DNA from: Sulfurimonas hongkongensis
GTDB lineage: Bacteria > Campylobacterota > Campylobacteria > Campylobacterales > Sulfurimonadaceae
Assembly (NCBI RefSeq): GCF_000445475.1
Contig: NZ_AUPZ01000004.1
Coordinates: forward strand, 1 to 64,000
Reading direction: 5' to 3'
Length of the DNA stretch: 64,000 nt
Every line of letters starts with the position of its first letter. The first letter of the stretch is position 1. The notes beneath the pieces were generated by a model that saw nothing but the letters and a program-made list of their open reading frames with translations, searched no databases and had not been told where the DNA came from. Shown in pieces: positions 1 to 8,886 of the stretch. The translations under genes were made by a program, and so were the position numbers.

Positions 1-437
1 ACTGCGTTTTGGTACATTTTTGGATTGCGCTTGACATTTCTAAAACAGTGCCTACAATACATTGAACAATAATCTGTTGCAACAATCAAAGCTGAGTATG
101 GATACTTGTGTAGTATCCCATTACCTTTGTTGTGTTTATCATCTCCATATGGATCTTTTGTTGTTTCTCCACTTAAGCCACTTATTGTAAGCTCTTCTTC
201 ACTTGGAAAAGCTAACTTTTTAATTGGATCTTTTTCCTTTGTATGGTCTATTAAACTTAAATAGTAACGAGGAATATTCATAGGATGATTATTGACAACC
301 TTGCGTAACTTTTCCTCCTCATCTTTGTTTAAATAGATGTATTTTTTTAGTTTATCAATAGAATTAACGTTGTTTTTTAACTCATTCCACCAACCAATCT
401 CTTTCCAGTTAATATACTTTAAATCTTCTACATTCAT
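1..437 (-). CDS. KamA-like radical SAM protein (lysine 2,3-aminomutase family), N-terminal part only
   Basis: This open frame starts with ATG at 437 and runs off the left window edge with no stop, giving about 145 residues. An AGAGG ribosome binding site lies just upstream. Residues near the end of the visible part read CSMYCRHCF, a CX3CX2C radical SAM [4Fe-4S] motif, preceded by the segment YSALIVATDY. The N-terminal helical region (NWKEIGWWNELKNN) resembles the lead-in of lysine 2,3-aminomutases and EpmB-type proteins. The usual Arg-rich stretch after the CXXC (RRR in lysine aminomutase) is here NVKRN, so the substrate could differ. Family members move an amino group between carbons 2 and 3 of an amino acid using SAM and PLP. 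The PLP lysine would lie outside the window. It is downstream of aat in the same direction, but a 149-bp gap suggests its own promoter. Confidence 0.75.
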   Translation of the reverse strand, partial: MNVEDLKYINWKEIGWWNELKNNVNSIDKLKKYIYLNKDEEEKLRKVVNNHPMNIPRYYLSLIDHTKEKDPIKKLAFPSEEELTISGLSGETTKDPYGDDKHNKGNGILHKYPYSALIVATDYCSMYCRHCFRNVKRNPKMYQNA

Positions 438-482
438 AAAAAAACCTCTCTTGATAGCTCATGTAAAATGAGGTACTTCTTC

Positions 483-510
483 ATTATTAACATACTATTC
501 TTATTGACAA
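483..510 (-). promoter_or_regulatory. Candidate sigma-70 promoter for the KamA-like gene
   Basis: On the minus strand a TTGTCA hexamer (505-510) is followed 16 bases later by AATAAT (483-488), about 46 bases before the ATG at 437. The match is by eye. The surrounding DNA is very AT-rich, so chance is possible. Confidence 0.35.
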
Positions 511-586
511 GTTAAATATAGATGCTTTGATATTATTTTTTAAATGGTGGGTAGTTGTTACACGGTGTTAGATTTATAGTAAAGCT

Positions 587-1282
587 CTAGATGATTGAAA
601 GTGGTTTTTGTTTTAGTTCCCACTTGTGCTCAAGACTCTTAAAACTACTTTTTTTAAGTTTTTCTAAAAAACACCCTCTTGAGATTTCTTTTGCACCTAA
701 ACTTTTTAGATGCTCTGTTGGTACTTGAGCGTCTATGAAATCATAGTTCCAATCTTTTAAGTGTTTGACCAAAATAGCAAAAGCTGATTTTGATGCGTCA
801 CTCATATGGCTAAACATAGACTCTCCACAAAAAACTCCACCGACAACTACACCGTAAAGTCCACCAACTAGCTCCCCCTTATAGTAAGTCTCAACAGAGT
901 GCGCTAGTCCCAAGTGATGTAACTCTTCATAAGCATCTATGATTTCATCTTGTATCCAAGTACCTTCTTGAGATTTTCGTGAAATTTTTGCACAATGCAT
1001 CATTACTTCTCTAAAATTAGTATCAAACTTGTACTCAAATTTTTTCATACTTTTTTTTAATGATTTGCTTAGCCTGAAACCATCAAGTTCTAAGATAAGT
1101 CTAGGGTTTGTTGACCACCAGATGATGGGATCATCTTTGCTATACCAAGGAAAAATTCCGTTTTGATAAGCTTTTATTAGTCTTGATGGGTTAAGATCGC
1201 CTCCCCAAGCTACGATGCCATCTTCATTTGCATCTCTTGCATCTGGGAAGTCTAGAGTGTACTTATTTAGTTTTGGAATCAT
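587..1282 (-). CDS. aat: Leucyl/phenylalanyl-tRNA-protein transferase
   Basis: Aat adds Leu or Phe from aminoacyl-tRNA to proteins with N-terminal Lys or Arg, creating primary N-degrons for ClpS/ClpAP. The 231-residue length is normal. Family landmarks are visible: FPWYS near residues 44-48, WWSTNPR at 55-61, GTWI at 107-110, and the GNAT-like core FCGESMFS at 151-158. The ATG lies inside the end of clpA (20-bp overlap), so the two are probably translationally coupled. The order clpS-clpA-aat puts the enzyme that makes the degron with the adaptor and unfoldase that read it. No ClpP is seen in this window. Identification is strong. Confidence 0.95.
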   Translation of the reverse strand: MIPKLNKYTLDFPDARDANEDGIVAWGGDLNPSRLIKAYQNGIFPWYSKDDPIIWWSTNPRLILELDGFRLSKSLKKSMKKFEYKFDTNFREVMMHCAKISRKSQEGTWIQDEIIDAYEELHHLGLAHSVETYYKGELVGGLYGVVVGGVFCGESMFSHMSDASKSAFAILVKHLKDWNYDFIDAQVPTEHLKSLGAKEISRGCFLEKLKKSSFKSLEHKWELKQKPLSII

Positions 1283-3452
1283 CTAGTTGTTTAAATCTTA
1301 GTATGAGTCTGTCTTTAGCGCCAACTTCAACCTTACCACCATTTTTTAGTTTACCAAAGAGGATTTCATCGCTTAGTTTATTTGTGATGTTGTCTTGTAT
1401 ATATCTCTTTAGTGGTCTAGCTCCTAACTCTTGTGAATAAGCACTTTTTGCTATGAATTTTTTGGCATTTTGCGAGATGCTAATAGTTATTTTTTTCTTT
1501 TTTAAGTCACTATTTAGCTCATCTATAAACTTCATAACTACGTTCTCAATTGTCTCAATGCTTAGTTGTTCAAACTCAACGATCGCATCTAGCCTGTTTC
1601 TAAACTCAGGAGTAAAAAATGACTTTAGCTCCTCATCCTTAGCTATTGAACTATCTTTGTTAAATCCCATAACACCTCTAGCACTCGCTCCAATATTTGA
1701 AGTCATAATGAGTATAACATTTTGAAAATTTGCCTTATAACCATTGTTATCAGTAAGAGTTGCACTATCCATGATTTGAAGTAAAATATTTACCAAATCA
1801 GGATGAGCCTTTTCTATCTCATCAAGCAGTAAAACTGTGTAAGGATGCTTTTTTATAACTTCGGTAAGCAATCCACCTTGCTCATAACCAACATACCCTG
1901 GAGGTGCTCCAACAAGACGAGAAAGAGCGTGTTTTTCCATATATTCACTCATATCAAATCTCTCAAAATTAACACCTAGTACCTTACTTAGCGATATTGC
2001 AAGCTCAGTTTTACCAACCCCTGTAGGACCTGAAAATAAAAATGAAGCTATAGGTTTATCTGCTGGAGTTAGTCCAGCTTTAGAGATTTTTATAGCTTTT
2101 GCGACTTCTATTATAGCTTTGTCTTGTCCTATGACTTTTGCTTTTAACTCCTCTTCTAAATTCATTAGCTGACTTGTCTCATCTTTACTTACTTTAGAGT
2201 TTGATATGCCTACAATTTTAGAGATAGTTTTTTCTATGTCGTAAGCTGTAATTTTTCTTTTTTTTCTGTCTTTTAGATGAAAAGATGCAGCTGTCTCATC
2301 TATAATATCTATCGCCTTATCAGGTAAAAATCTATCTGTAATATATCTTTTTGAAAGTTCAACTGCACTCTTTAGCGCCTTTGGTGTATAAGTAACATTA
2401 TGATGCTCTTCATATCTACTCTTTAGACCTTGAAGTATTTTATAGCTCACTTTTTCAGATGGTTCATCGATATCGACTTTAGAAAACCTTCTGCTAAGTG
2501 CTTTATCTTTTTCAAAACTGTTTCTATACTCTGCAAAAGTTGTAGCACCCATGCAGGTTAGCTCTCCAGAAGCTAGAGCTGGTTTTAGCTGATTTGCTGC
2601 ATCCATTGTCCCGCTAGTTGAGCCTGCACCTACTAGAGTGTGGATCTCATCTATAAAAAGTATAGCGTTTGGGTGTGCTTTTAACTCATCCATCACGCCT
2701 TTTAGCCTTTTTTCAAAGTCGCCTCTATACTTTGTTCCAGCTAGCATTGCACTAAGATCTAGTGCGAAAAGTTCAGCCTCTTTTATAATATCTGGCACAT
2801 CACCACTAACTATACTCAAAGCTAATCCCTCAGCAATTGCTGTCTTTCCAACTCCAGCTTCACCAACTAAGATAGGGTTGTTTTTTTTGCGTCTGCAAAG
2901 TATTTGGATAACTCTACTTATTTCACTATCTCGTCCAATTACAGGGTCAATTTTACCCTCTTTTGCTTTTTGAAGGAGATTTATAGAAAACTTGCTCAGA
3001 TATGACTCATCGTCCTTAGTTTTACTATCTTCTTTGTGTGAGATGTGTTCTAGAATATCTAGTTTTGATATACCATGCTCATTTAAAAGAGAGTAGCTAA
3101 AACTCTTCTGCTCATCAAATATAGCCGCTAACAAGTCTCCTACATCTGCATTTTGCTGCTGCGCACTTTGAAGATGGATAATCATATTGTCAATGAGCCT
3201 TGATAGTGCTACTGTCTCATATGGGTCTTGATCAATATTTAGGGGAAGAGGATCTATACTAGTTGAGATGTAGATGCCAAGAGCCTCTTTCATCACCTCA
3301 ATATCTCCACCACAAGCTCTAATAATGTCTGAACCCTCTTTTGAGTTTAGTAGTATAAAAAAAACATGCTCAATTGTGAGATACTCATGTCTTAAACTTT
3401 TTGCATATAAAATTGATTTTTGAAATATATCATTTAAACTTGTACTTATCAT
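1263..3452 (-). CDS. clpA: ATP-dependent Clp protease ATP-binding subunit ClpA
   Basis: ClpA is a hexameric AAA+ unfoldase that feeds substrates to ClpP and docks ClpS. The 729-residue protein has a Clp_N domain (about 1-140). The first AAA module has Walker A GEAGVGKT at 197-204 and Walker B FIDEIH at 266-271. The second has GPTGVGKT at 475-482, followed by LLLDEIEKAHPD. A C-terminal ClpB_D2-small domain is present. The long middle domain of ClpB/ClpC is absent, and together with the clpS neighbour this makes it ClpA. Where E. coli ClpA has the IGL ClpP-docking tripeptide, this protein has MGF in the segment GVMGFNKDS, a plausible variant. It begins 1 bp after clpS and overlaps aat at its end. 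Confidence 0.96.
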   Translation of the reverse strand: MISTSLNDIFQKSILYAKSLRHEYLTIEHVFFILLNSKEGSDIIRACGGDIEVMKEALGIYISTSIDPLPLNIDQDPYETVALSRLIDNMIIHLQSAQQQNADVGDLLAAIFDEQKSFSYSLLNEHGISKLDILEHISHKEDSKTKDDESYLSKFSINLLQKAKEGKIDPVIGRDSEISRVIQILCRRKKNNPILVGEAGVGKTAIAEGLALSIVSGDVPDIIKEAELFALDLSAMLAGTKYRGDFEKRLKGVMDELKAHPNAILFIDEIHTLVGAGSTSGTMDAANQLKPALASGELTCMGATTFAEYRNSFEKDKALSRRFSKVDIDEPSEKVSYKILQGLKSRYEEHHNVTYTPKALKSAVELSKRYITDRFLPDKAIDIIDETAASFHLKDRKKRKITAYDIEKTISKIVGISNSKVSKDETSQLMNLEEELKAKVIGQDKAIIEVAKAIKISKAGLTPADKPIASFLFSGPTGVGKTELAISLSKVLGVNFERFDMSEYMEKHALSRLVGAPPGYVGYEQGGLLTEVIKKHPYTVLLLDEIEKAHPDLVNILLQIMDSATLTDNNGYKANFQNVILIMTSNIGASARGVMGFNKDSSIAKDEELKSFFTPEFRNRLDAIVEFEQLSIETIENVVMKFIDELNSDLKKKKITISISQNAKKFIAKSAYSQELGARPLKRYIQDNITNKLSDEILFGKLKNGGKVEVGAKDRLILRFKQLDDSKTK

Positions 3453-3453
3453 T

Positions 3454-3753
3454 TTATTCTTCTTCCATTACTGCTTTTAGTGGAAAACCACTCTCTTTTG
3501 CTTTTTTATGCACCTGCATAACCTTTGTCTCAGCTATCTCATGGGTGTAGATGCCACAAAGACCTCTATTTTTTTTGTGAATATCGAGCATTGTCTGTTG
3601 TGCATCTGAGAGACTTTTGTGAAAGATACTTATGAGAATATCGACCACAAACTCCATTGAAGTATAGTCATCATTTAGTAAATATACCTTATATTTTTTA
3701 GGATATATAACTTCTACTATAGTTTCTTGTTCTAAATCAGTTCTTGTTGCCAT
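3454..3753 (-). CDS. clpS: ATP-dependent Clp protease adaptor ClpS
   Basis: ClpS binds N-terminal Leu, Phe, Tyr or Trp of substrates and hands them to ClpA. The 99 residues contain the signature NDDYTSMEFV (residues 27-36) and, near the C-terminus, CGIYTHEIAETK. These build the N-degron pocket and the ClpA-binding face. It lies 2 bp from the PLP enzyme gene upstream and 1 bp from clpA downstream, so all four genes (PLP enzyme, clpS, clpA, aat) look like one transcript. Length and motifs are canonical. Confidence 0.95.
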   Translation of the reverse strand: MATRTDLEQETIVEVIYPKKYKVYLLNDDYTSMEFVVDILISIFHKSLSDAQQTMLDIHKKNRGLCGIYTHEIAETKVMQVHKKAKESGFPLKAVMEEE

Positions 3754-3755
3754 CT

Positions 3756-4991
3756 CTACCTACTCGCCTGTATAAAATCTTTTATAATATCTTCGGGGTT
3801 TTCTAAACCCATTGAGACGCGAATAAGTCCATCAGAGATACCTAAAAATTCTCTTGTTGCTTCATCAAAATCCTTGTAAATTGTAGAAGCCATGTGAAGA
3901 GCCAGTGTTCTACTGTCGCCAATATTTGCAGTTAGAGTAGCTAATTTTGTTTTGTTTAAAAACTCAAATGCTTTTTCTTTTGTTTTAAAGTCGATACAAA
4001 ACAGAGAGCCACAACCATTTTTAAAATCACTCAGATATCTTTGATGATGCTCGTGTGAGCTAAGTGATGGATGATTTATATCAAGTCCGTTTTTACTTAA
4101 ATCTGCTGTGACTATCTCTATACTTCGCGATACTCTTGAGAGTCTAAGAGGAAGTGTCTCTAGTCCTAGTAAGGTTTGATAACTTGCATGTGCATTCGCA
4201 GTCATTCCAAAATCTCTTAGGGCTCTTTTTTTTGCATTTGCAATGAGTGCCATCTCTTTAGCTCCCTTTATAAACTTTTGCAAAAACTCATATCTTGGAG
4301 ATTTCAATTTGTCTTCGCCATCATTAATTGCGCGAAAAACTGCACAACCGCCAAGCGCGGAGGAGTTTCCTGAGATGATTTTTGTAGTTGAGTAGACACT
4401 AATGTCAGCTCCGAGTTTTATAGTAGAGATGCTAAGAGGGGTTGTAGTGTTGTCAATTATGAGTAAAACCCCATGCTTGTCTGCAATAGCAGCTATCTTT
4501 TTGATATCTGGGAGCTTCATATTTGGATTGCCAACACTCTCTAAAAAGATAATTTTTGTATTTTCATTTATTGTATCCTCAATTAAGGCAAGATCATCAA
4601 CATCAAAAAAGTGAGACTTGACACCAAAACGAGGTAGAGTCTCTGAAAAAAAAGCGTAGGTTCCGCCGAAGAGACCGCCTATAGAGATGATTTCATCGCC
4701 CATTGAGACAATAGACATAACAGCAAGCGTTATAGCCCCCATGCCTGAGCTTGTTGCAATCGCTGCTACTCCAGCGTCCATCTCTGCCATGATGGACTCT
4801 AGTCTTGCGTTTGTTGGATTTCCCATGCGAGCATAGAGTGGTTTTTTCACACTTCCAGAAAAAATGCCCTCAGCCATCTCTGGCGTAGAGTAAGAAAAAG
4901 ATGCAGAGGAAACTATAGCCGGGCTGACAGCTCCATCTTTACTTCCTACTGCTTGGACAAATTTGGTACAATACTCTTCAAAATTATTCAT
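3756..4991 (-). CDS. Cys/Met-metabolism PLP enzyme (O-acetylhomoserine sulfhydrylase / methionine gamma-lyase type)
   Basis: This 411-residue protein belongs to the Cys_Met_Meta_PP family of fold-type I PLP enzymes. Visible landmarks are YARMGNPT, where the Tyr and Arg bind PLP phosphate; TSSGMGAI; the LESVGNPNMKLPDI segment; DNTTTPL; and the Schiff-base lysine in STTKIISG. Members make or break C-S bonds of homocysteine, cystathionine or methionine. The sequence resembles O-acetylhomoserine aminocarboxypropyltransferase and methionine gamma-lyase more than strict cystathionine gamma-synthase, but reading alone cannot fix the substrate. An AAGG ribosome site precedes the ATG. It heads the clpS-clpA-aat operon and is divergent from bioD. 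Confidence 0.85.
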   Translation of the reverse strand: MNNFEEYCTKFVQAVGSKDGAVSPAIVSSASFSYSTPEMAEGIFSGSVKKPLYARMGNPTNARLESIMAEMDAGVAAIATSSGMGAITLAVMSIVSMGDEIISIGGLFGGTYAFFSETLPRFGVKSHFFDVDDLALIEDTINENTKIIFLESVGNPNMKLPDIKKIAAIADKHGVLLIIDNTTTPLSISTIKLGADISVYSTTKIISGNSSALGGCAVFRAINDGEDKLKSPRYEFLQKFIKGAKEMALIANAKKRALRDFGMTANAHASYQTLLGLETLPLRLSRVSRSIEIVTADLSKNGLDINHPSLSSHEHHQRYLSDFKNGCGSLFCIDFKTKEKAFEFLNKTKLATLTANIGDSRTLALHMASTIYKDFDEATREFLGISDGLIRVSMGLENPEDIIKDFIQASR

Positions 4992-5007
4992 TAATCATGC
5001 CTTATAA

Positions 5008-5023
5008 ATTATAAGCGATTATA
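5008..5023 (-). promoter_or_regulatory. Promoter -10 elements for the PLP enzyme-clpS-clpA-aat operon
   Basis: Two TATAAT hexamers read on the minus strand, at 5018-5023 (inside TTTGGTATAAT) and 5008-5013, within the 49-bp gap shared with divergent bioD. No clear -35 is seen, which is common for epsilonproteobacterial sigma-70 promoters. Confidence 0.5.
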
Positions 5024-5040
5024 CCAAAGTAGAGATAAAT

Positions 5041-5688
5041 GTGAAAAAAAGAATTTTTGTTACAGCAACAAACACAGATATTGGTAAGACTTACACAACA
5101 AAACTACTTTTAAGAGAGTTTGCATCTCGTGGTTTTAGAGTTGGAGCCATCAAGCCAATAGAGACTGGAGTGATAAGCACAGATGCCAAAGATGCAAATG
5201 AGCTTTTAAGTGTTTTAAGAGAACTTAATTGTGAGTTTAAAGAGATGACTTTAGAGGATATAGTCCCCATCACTTATGAAAAAGCAGCATCTCCTTTTGT
5301 TGCATCTGAGGGTAAAAAACTAGATATCAAGAAGATTCAAAAGGCAATAGAGAAGCTTGAGATGCATTGTGATATTCTTATCATTGAGGGAGCTGGTGGG
5401 CTTTTAGTTCCAATAGATAGGGAGCTTATGATGGTGGATTTGATAACTCTTTTTAACTCTTCAGCACTTTTAGTTACTCACTGCTCACTCGGATGCATAA
5501 ATGACACACTTTTGAGTAGAAAAGTTTTAGAAGATGCAAAGATAAAACATCAAGTTGCGTTTAATTGTCGTGAGGAAGATAGGAGTTTTGAGGCAATATC
5601 TCTGCCTTACTTTTTAAAGAGTGGATTTGAGGTTATGAAAGTTAGCAAAAATATTGACACTATTTGCGATGTCTTGTATAATCTCTAA
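5041..5688 (+). CDS. bioD: Dethiobiotin synthetase
   Basis: BioD closes the ureido ring of dethiobiotin from 7,8-diaminopelargonate, CO2 and ATP, the step before biotin synthase. The 215 residues start MKKRIFVTATNTDIGKT, the family's modified P-loop (TxTDxGKT). They also show AIKPIETG, where Lys and Thr bind substrate, and EGAGGLLVPI. The start is GTG at 5041; the ATG two bases upstream runs straight into TGA. The ribosome site is weak. It is followed 15 bp later by pyrB in the same direction. No other bio genes are in the window. Confidence 0.93.
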   Translation: MKKRIFVTATNTDIGKTYTTKLLLREFASRGFRVGAIKPIETGVISTDAKDANELLSVLRELNCEFKEMTLEDIVPITYEKAASPFVASEGKKLDIKKIQKAIEKLEMHCDILIIEGAGGLLVPIDRELMMVDLITLFNSSALLVTHCSLGCINDTLLSRKVLEDAKIKHQVAFNCREEDRSFEAISLPYFLKSGFEVMKVSKNIDTICDVLYNL

Positions 5689-5703
5689 ACATTATTTTAA
5701 AAG

Positions 5704-6585
5704 ATGAGCATGCAACATTTAATACGCACAGATGATTTTACCACAGATGAGATAGAGGCTGTTTTTGCAGATGCAAGGGAATTTAACAAAGGTGCATATG
5801 AGAGAATTTTGCAAGACAAGATTGTTATAACGCTCTTTTTTGAAAACTCAACTAGAACTAGAAGCTCTTTTGAGATAGCCGCAAAGAGGCTTGGTGCTGA
5901 AGTTGTTCATCTCGATGTTACAAAAAGCTCAACACAAAAGGGCGAGACTTTAGTAGATACTGCTATGAATCTCGATGCTATGAATCCACACGCTATGATA
6001 GTCCGTCATCAAAATGCAGGTGTACCAAAAATCCTCTCAAAGCATACAAAATCAGCCATCATAAATGCAGGGGATGGCGCTCATGCCCATCCAACTCAAG
6101 CACTTCTTGACCTTTTTACTCTAAAAGAGCATTTTAAAGATGTAAAGGGTAAAAAAATAGCCATAGTTGGAGATATAAAAAATTCTAGAGTTGCAAACTC
6201 AAATATAGAACTCTTAACTCGCTTTGGCATGGAAGTTATCTTAGTTGCACCTCCTCATTTTTTGCCAAAAACTAAGCTTAGAACTACTCACTACTTAGAA
6301 GAGATCATAGATGAAGTTGATGCTATTATGAGTCTTAGAACTCAAACAGAGAGACACTCTTCTCAAAGTTACGCTTCACTAAGGGACTATGCTAGTGACT
6401 TTTGTATTTCAACGAGTCTAGTAGGAGATAGAGATATAGTTTTGCTCCATCCCGGACCCGTTCATAGAAATGTAGATATCTGCGATGCACTACTAGCTGA
6501 TGAGAGATGCAAGGTTTTAGAGCAAGTTACAAATGGTGTCTCAATCAGAATGGCGGTTTTAAAAAAACTCATACAAAATGTTTGA
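5704..6585 (+). CDS. pyrB: Aspartate carbamoyltransferase catalytic subunit
   Basis: PyrB condenses carbamoyl phosphate and aspartate in the first committed step of pyrimidine synthesis. The 293-residue protein contains the carbamoyl-phosphate loop [13 protein letters not shown] (about residues 45-57), the second-subunit loop [16 protein letters not shown], and HPGPVHRN near the C-terminus (HPGPVNRG in many homologues). No regulatory PyrI gene is adjacent. The end overlaps pabB by 8 bp. Confidence 0.95.
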   Translation: MSMQHLIRTDDFTTDEIEAVFADAREFNKGAYERILQDKIVITLFFENSTRTRSSFEIAAKRLGAEVVHLDVTKSSTQKGETLVDTAMNLDAMNPHAMIVRHQNAGVPKILSKHTKSAIINAGDGAHAHPTQALLDLFTLKEHFKDVKGKKIAIVGDIKNSRVANSNIELLTRFGMEVILVAPPHFLPKTKLRTTHYLEEIIDEVDAIMSLRTQTERHSSQSYASLRDYASDFCISTSLVGDRDIVLLHPGPVHRNVDICDALLADERCKVLEQVTNGVSIRMAVLKKLIQNV

Positions 6586-7513
6586 AAAGTTAAATACTCT
6601 AGGAAGAAAAAGAGAGCCTTTTTTAGTTATAAGTGATTTTTTGGCTTCAAAAGTTGAAGTTATAAAGCTCGCTGACTTGCATCTGCATGATATTGAATTT
6701 TCTATAGATGAAGATTATACTTTTAAAAAACATGATGAACTCTTTATAAAAGAAGAGGAAGACTTTAAAGCTTATAAAGAGAAGTTTGACAAAATTATAG
6801 AGCAGATAAAGTCTGGAAACACCTACCTTTTAAACCTAACCGCACCTACTAAAATATCGTCAGCACTTAGTTTAAAAGAGATATATAAAAATGCAAATGC
6901 AAAGTACAAACTAAGATATAAAGATGAGTTTGTCTGTTTTTCGCCAGAGAAATTTGTTGGCATAAAAGACTCACATATAGATACCTATCCCATGAAAGGG
7001 ACTATAGATGCGTCTATAACAGATGCAAAGAAGAAGATTCTAGGCAACACTAAAGAGCTGGCTGAACATACTATGATAGTTGATCTGCTTCGTAATGACC
7101 TCTCTATGGTTGCACAAGATATCAGAGTTAAGATGTTTAGATTTGTTCAAAGAGTAGATGCTGGTACAAAAGAGCTTTTGCAAGTAAGCTCACACATTAG
7201 TGGTTTTGTGGGGGATAGTTGGCATGAGAGAGTTGGAGATATAGTTCAAAAACTTCTGCCAGCTGGAAGCATAAGTGGAACGCCTAAGAAAAAAACTTTA
7301 GAGATAATAGAAGAAGTAGAGTCTTATGAGAGAGGTTATTTTAGCGGAATCTTTGGAGTCTATGATGGAGTGAGTTTTGATAGTGGAGTGATGATTCGTT
7401 TCGTTGAGAAGACAAAAAATGGTTATATTTATAAAAGTGGCGGTGGCATCACACTAGATAGTGATGCGAGCTTGGAATATAATGAGCTTAGAGACAAAGT
7501 CTATCTTCCTTAA
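6578..7513 (+). CDS. pabB: Aminodeoxychorismate synthase component I (PabB-like)
   Basis: This 311-residue protein is a chorismate-binding enzyme that aminates chorismate to 4-amino-4-deoxychorismate for folate. It has the conserved PMKGTIDAS and VDLLRNDLS segments, [19 protein letters not shown], and the C-terminal SGVMIRF and GGGITLDSD motifs. It is shorter than E. coli PabB because the N-terminal region is reduced, which is common in this phylum. It is translationally coupled to pyrB by an 8-bp overlap. An isochorismate or anthranilate synthase role is less likely because PMKGT is the usual PabB motif. Confidence 0.88.
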   Translation: MFEKLNTLGRKREPFLVISDFLASKVEVIKLADLHLHDIEFSIDEDYTFKKHDELFIKEEEDFKAYKEKFDKIIEQIKSGNTYLLNLTAPTKISSALSLKEIYKNANAKYKLRYKDEFVCFSPEKFVGIKDSHIDTYPMKGTIDASITDAKKKILGNTKELAEHTMIVDLLRNDLSMVAQDIRVKMFRFVQRVDAGTKELLQVSSHISGFVGDSWHERVGDIVQKLLPAGSISGTPKKKTLEIIEEVESYERGYFSGIFGVYDGVSFDSGVMIRFVEKTKNGYIYKSGGGITLDSDASLEYNELRDKVYLP

Positions 7514-7517
7514 GTTT

Positions 7518-7904
7518 ATGAAAAACTTAGTACAAAATTTTATATATTTTTTTATTTTAGTAGCCTTGCATATGCTCTTATTGCATCTATTTGTTTTAGG
7601 GTATTACCCTCTCTACTTTGTTTTGTTATTTTTTATCTCTTATGGAATTTATAGATATTTCAAAAATATCTCTTATCTTACTCTTTTGACACTTTTAACA
7701 GTTGTATTGTTTTTTATAAATACTCAAATTTATGAAGAGATGGTATTTGAGAGTTATCTTTATTTTAACGCAACACATTTAAAAATCTTTATAGATAATG
7801 AAGTTTTGTACGCACTTTTGCTACTTCATGTTATTGTTTTTATTAATTTAAAAAAGTTTGACAAGATTTGGGATATAATAGATAAATTTTTTTTCAGGAA
7901 CTAA
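7518..7904 (+). CDS. Small hydrophobic membrane protein, function unknown
   Basis: I do not recognise this family. The 128-residue protein from the ATG at 7518 is almost all hydrophobic, with about four predicted membrane spans and many Phe, Leu and Tyr. A longer frame starting at 7461 would overlap pabB by 50 bp, so the ATG 4 bp after the pabB stop is the better choice. It ends 1 bp before tal, so it sits inside the operon pyrB-pabB-this gene-tal-pilT. No catalytic or binding motif stands out. Confidence 0.65.
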   Translation: MKNLVQNFIYFFILVALHMLLLHLFVLGYYPLYFVLLFFISYGIYRYFKNISYLTLLTLLTVVLFFINTQIYEEMVFESYLYFNATHLKIFIDNEVLYALLLLHVIVFINLKKFDKIWDIIDKFFFRN

Positions 7905-7905
7905 T

Positions 7906-8886
7906 ATGTATATAGAAGAGTTAAAATTTTCACTATGGGCTGATTTTATAGAGAGAGACTATCTTGATGGTGAGTTTAAGGAGTTAATAAGTCGTGGTAT
8001 CATCAACGGTGCTACATCAAATCCAGCGATATTTAAGAGTGCCATTTTAACTTCTGGTGCATATAAAGAACAACTTGCATCATTAGAGGGTTTAAGCCCT
8101 AAAGCCAAGTATGAAGCAGTTGCTATATTTGATATTCAAAAAGCAGCAGATATATTAAAACCATTACACGACAGAGGTGATGACGGATATGTAAGCATAG
8201 AAGTTGATCCATTTTTTTGCGATGATGCAGAGGCTACCATAGAAGAGGGCAAGCGGCTCTTTAGTGAGATAGATAGAGAAAATGTAATGATAAAAGTTCC
8301 AGCTACAACTGCTGGATATACCGCTATAGAAGAGTTAATTGCATATGCCATACCTGTTAATGCAACACTTATTTTTAAAAAAGAGCAGGCTATCTCTTGT
8401 GCTAAGGCGATAGAGAGAGGACTAAAAAAGTCTAACAAAAAGGTTGATAGTGTTATTAGCATCTTTGTAAGTAGAGTTGACCGTGCTATAGATACGAGAC
8501 TTAGGGAGGCTGGAGTTGAGACCTCTCTTAGTGGCATCTATAACACTGCTGATATATATAGCGCTATACAAGAGATGAATATTGATGGTTGTAGAGCTCT
8601 TTTTGCAAGTACTGGAGTAAAAGACGACTCACTTGAGGCATCTTACTATGTGGACAAACTGCTTGGGGTTAACTGTGTAAATACTGCTCCAATAGACACA
8701 ATAAAAGCTTTTGATGAAAATGAGATAAAAGAGCAGACTTTGCCAATAGATGCAAGCATTATAAAAGAACATTTCAAAAGAGTAAAAGCTGCTGGAATTG
8801 ACCTTGATGAGGTGCTTGATGGGCAGATTGAAGATGGACTTGAGGCATTTAAAGAGGCATTTAAAGAGATATTGGACTCATTATGA
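7906..8886 (+). CDS. tal: Transaldolase
   Basis: Transaldolase moves a dihydroxyacetone unit between sugar phosphates in the non-oxidative pentose phosphate pathway. The 326 residues show GATSNPAIFK near the N-terminus, the Schiff-base lysine in MIKVPATTAG, and the segment VISIFVSRVDRAID. The length matches the longer bacterial Tal type rather than the short fructose-6-phosphate aldolase type. It starts 1 bp after the membrane protein gene and overlaps pilT by 4 bp (ATGA). Confidence 0.94.
   Translation: MYIEELKFSLWADFIERDYLDGEFKELISRGIINGATSNPAIFKSAILTSGAYKEQLASLEGLSPKAKYEAVAIFDIQKAADILKPLHDRGDDGYVSIEVDPFFCDDAEATIEEGKRLFSEIDRENVMIKVPATTAGYTAIEELIAYAIPVNATLIFKKEQAISCAKAIERGLKKSNKKVDSVISIFVSRVDRAIDTRLREAGVETSLSGIYNTADIYSAIQEMNIDGCRALFASTGVKDDSLEASYYVDKLLGVNCVNTAPIDTIKAFDENEIKEQTLPIDASIIKEHFKRVKAAGIDLDEVLDGQIEDGLEAFKEAFKEILDSL

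Noticed and set aside
7461-7517. Longer start for the small membrane protein
   Set aside because: It would overlap pabB by 50 bp and adds a polar stretch unlike the rest; the ATG at 7518 fits better.
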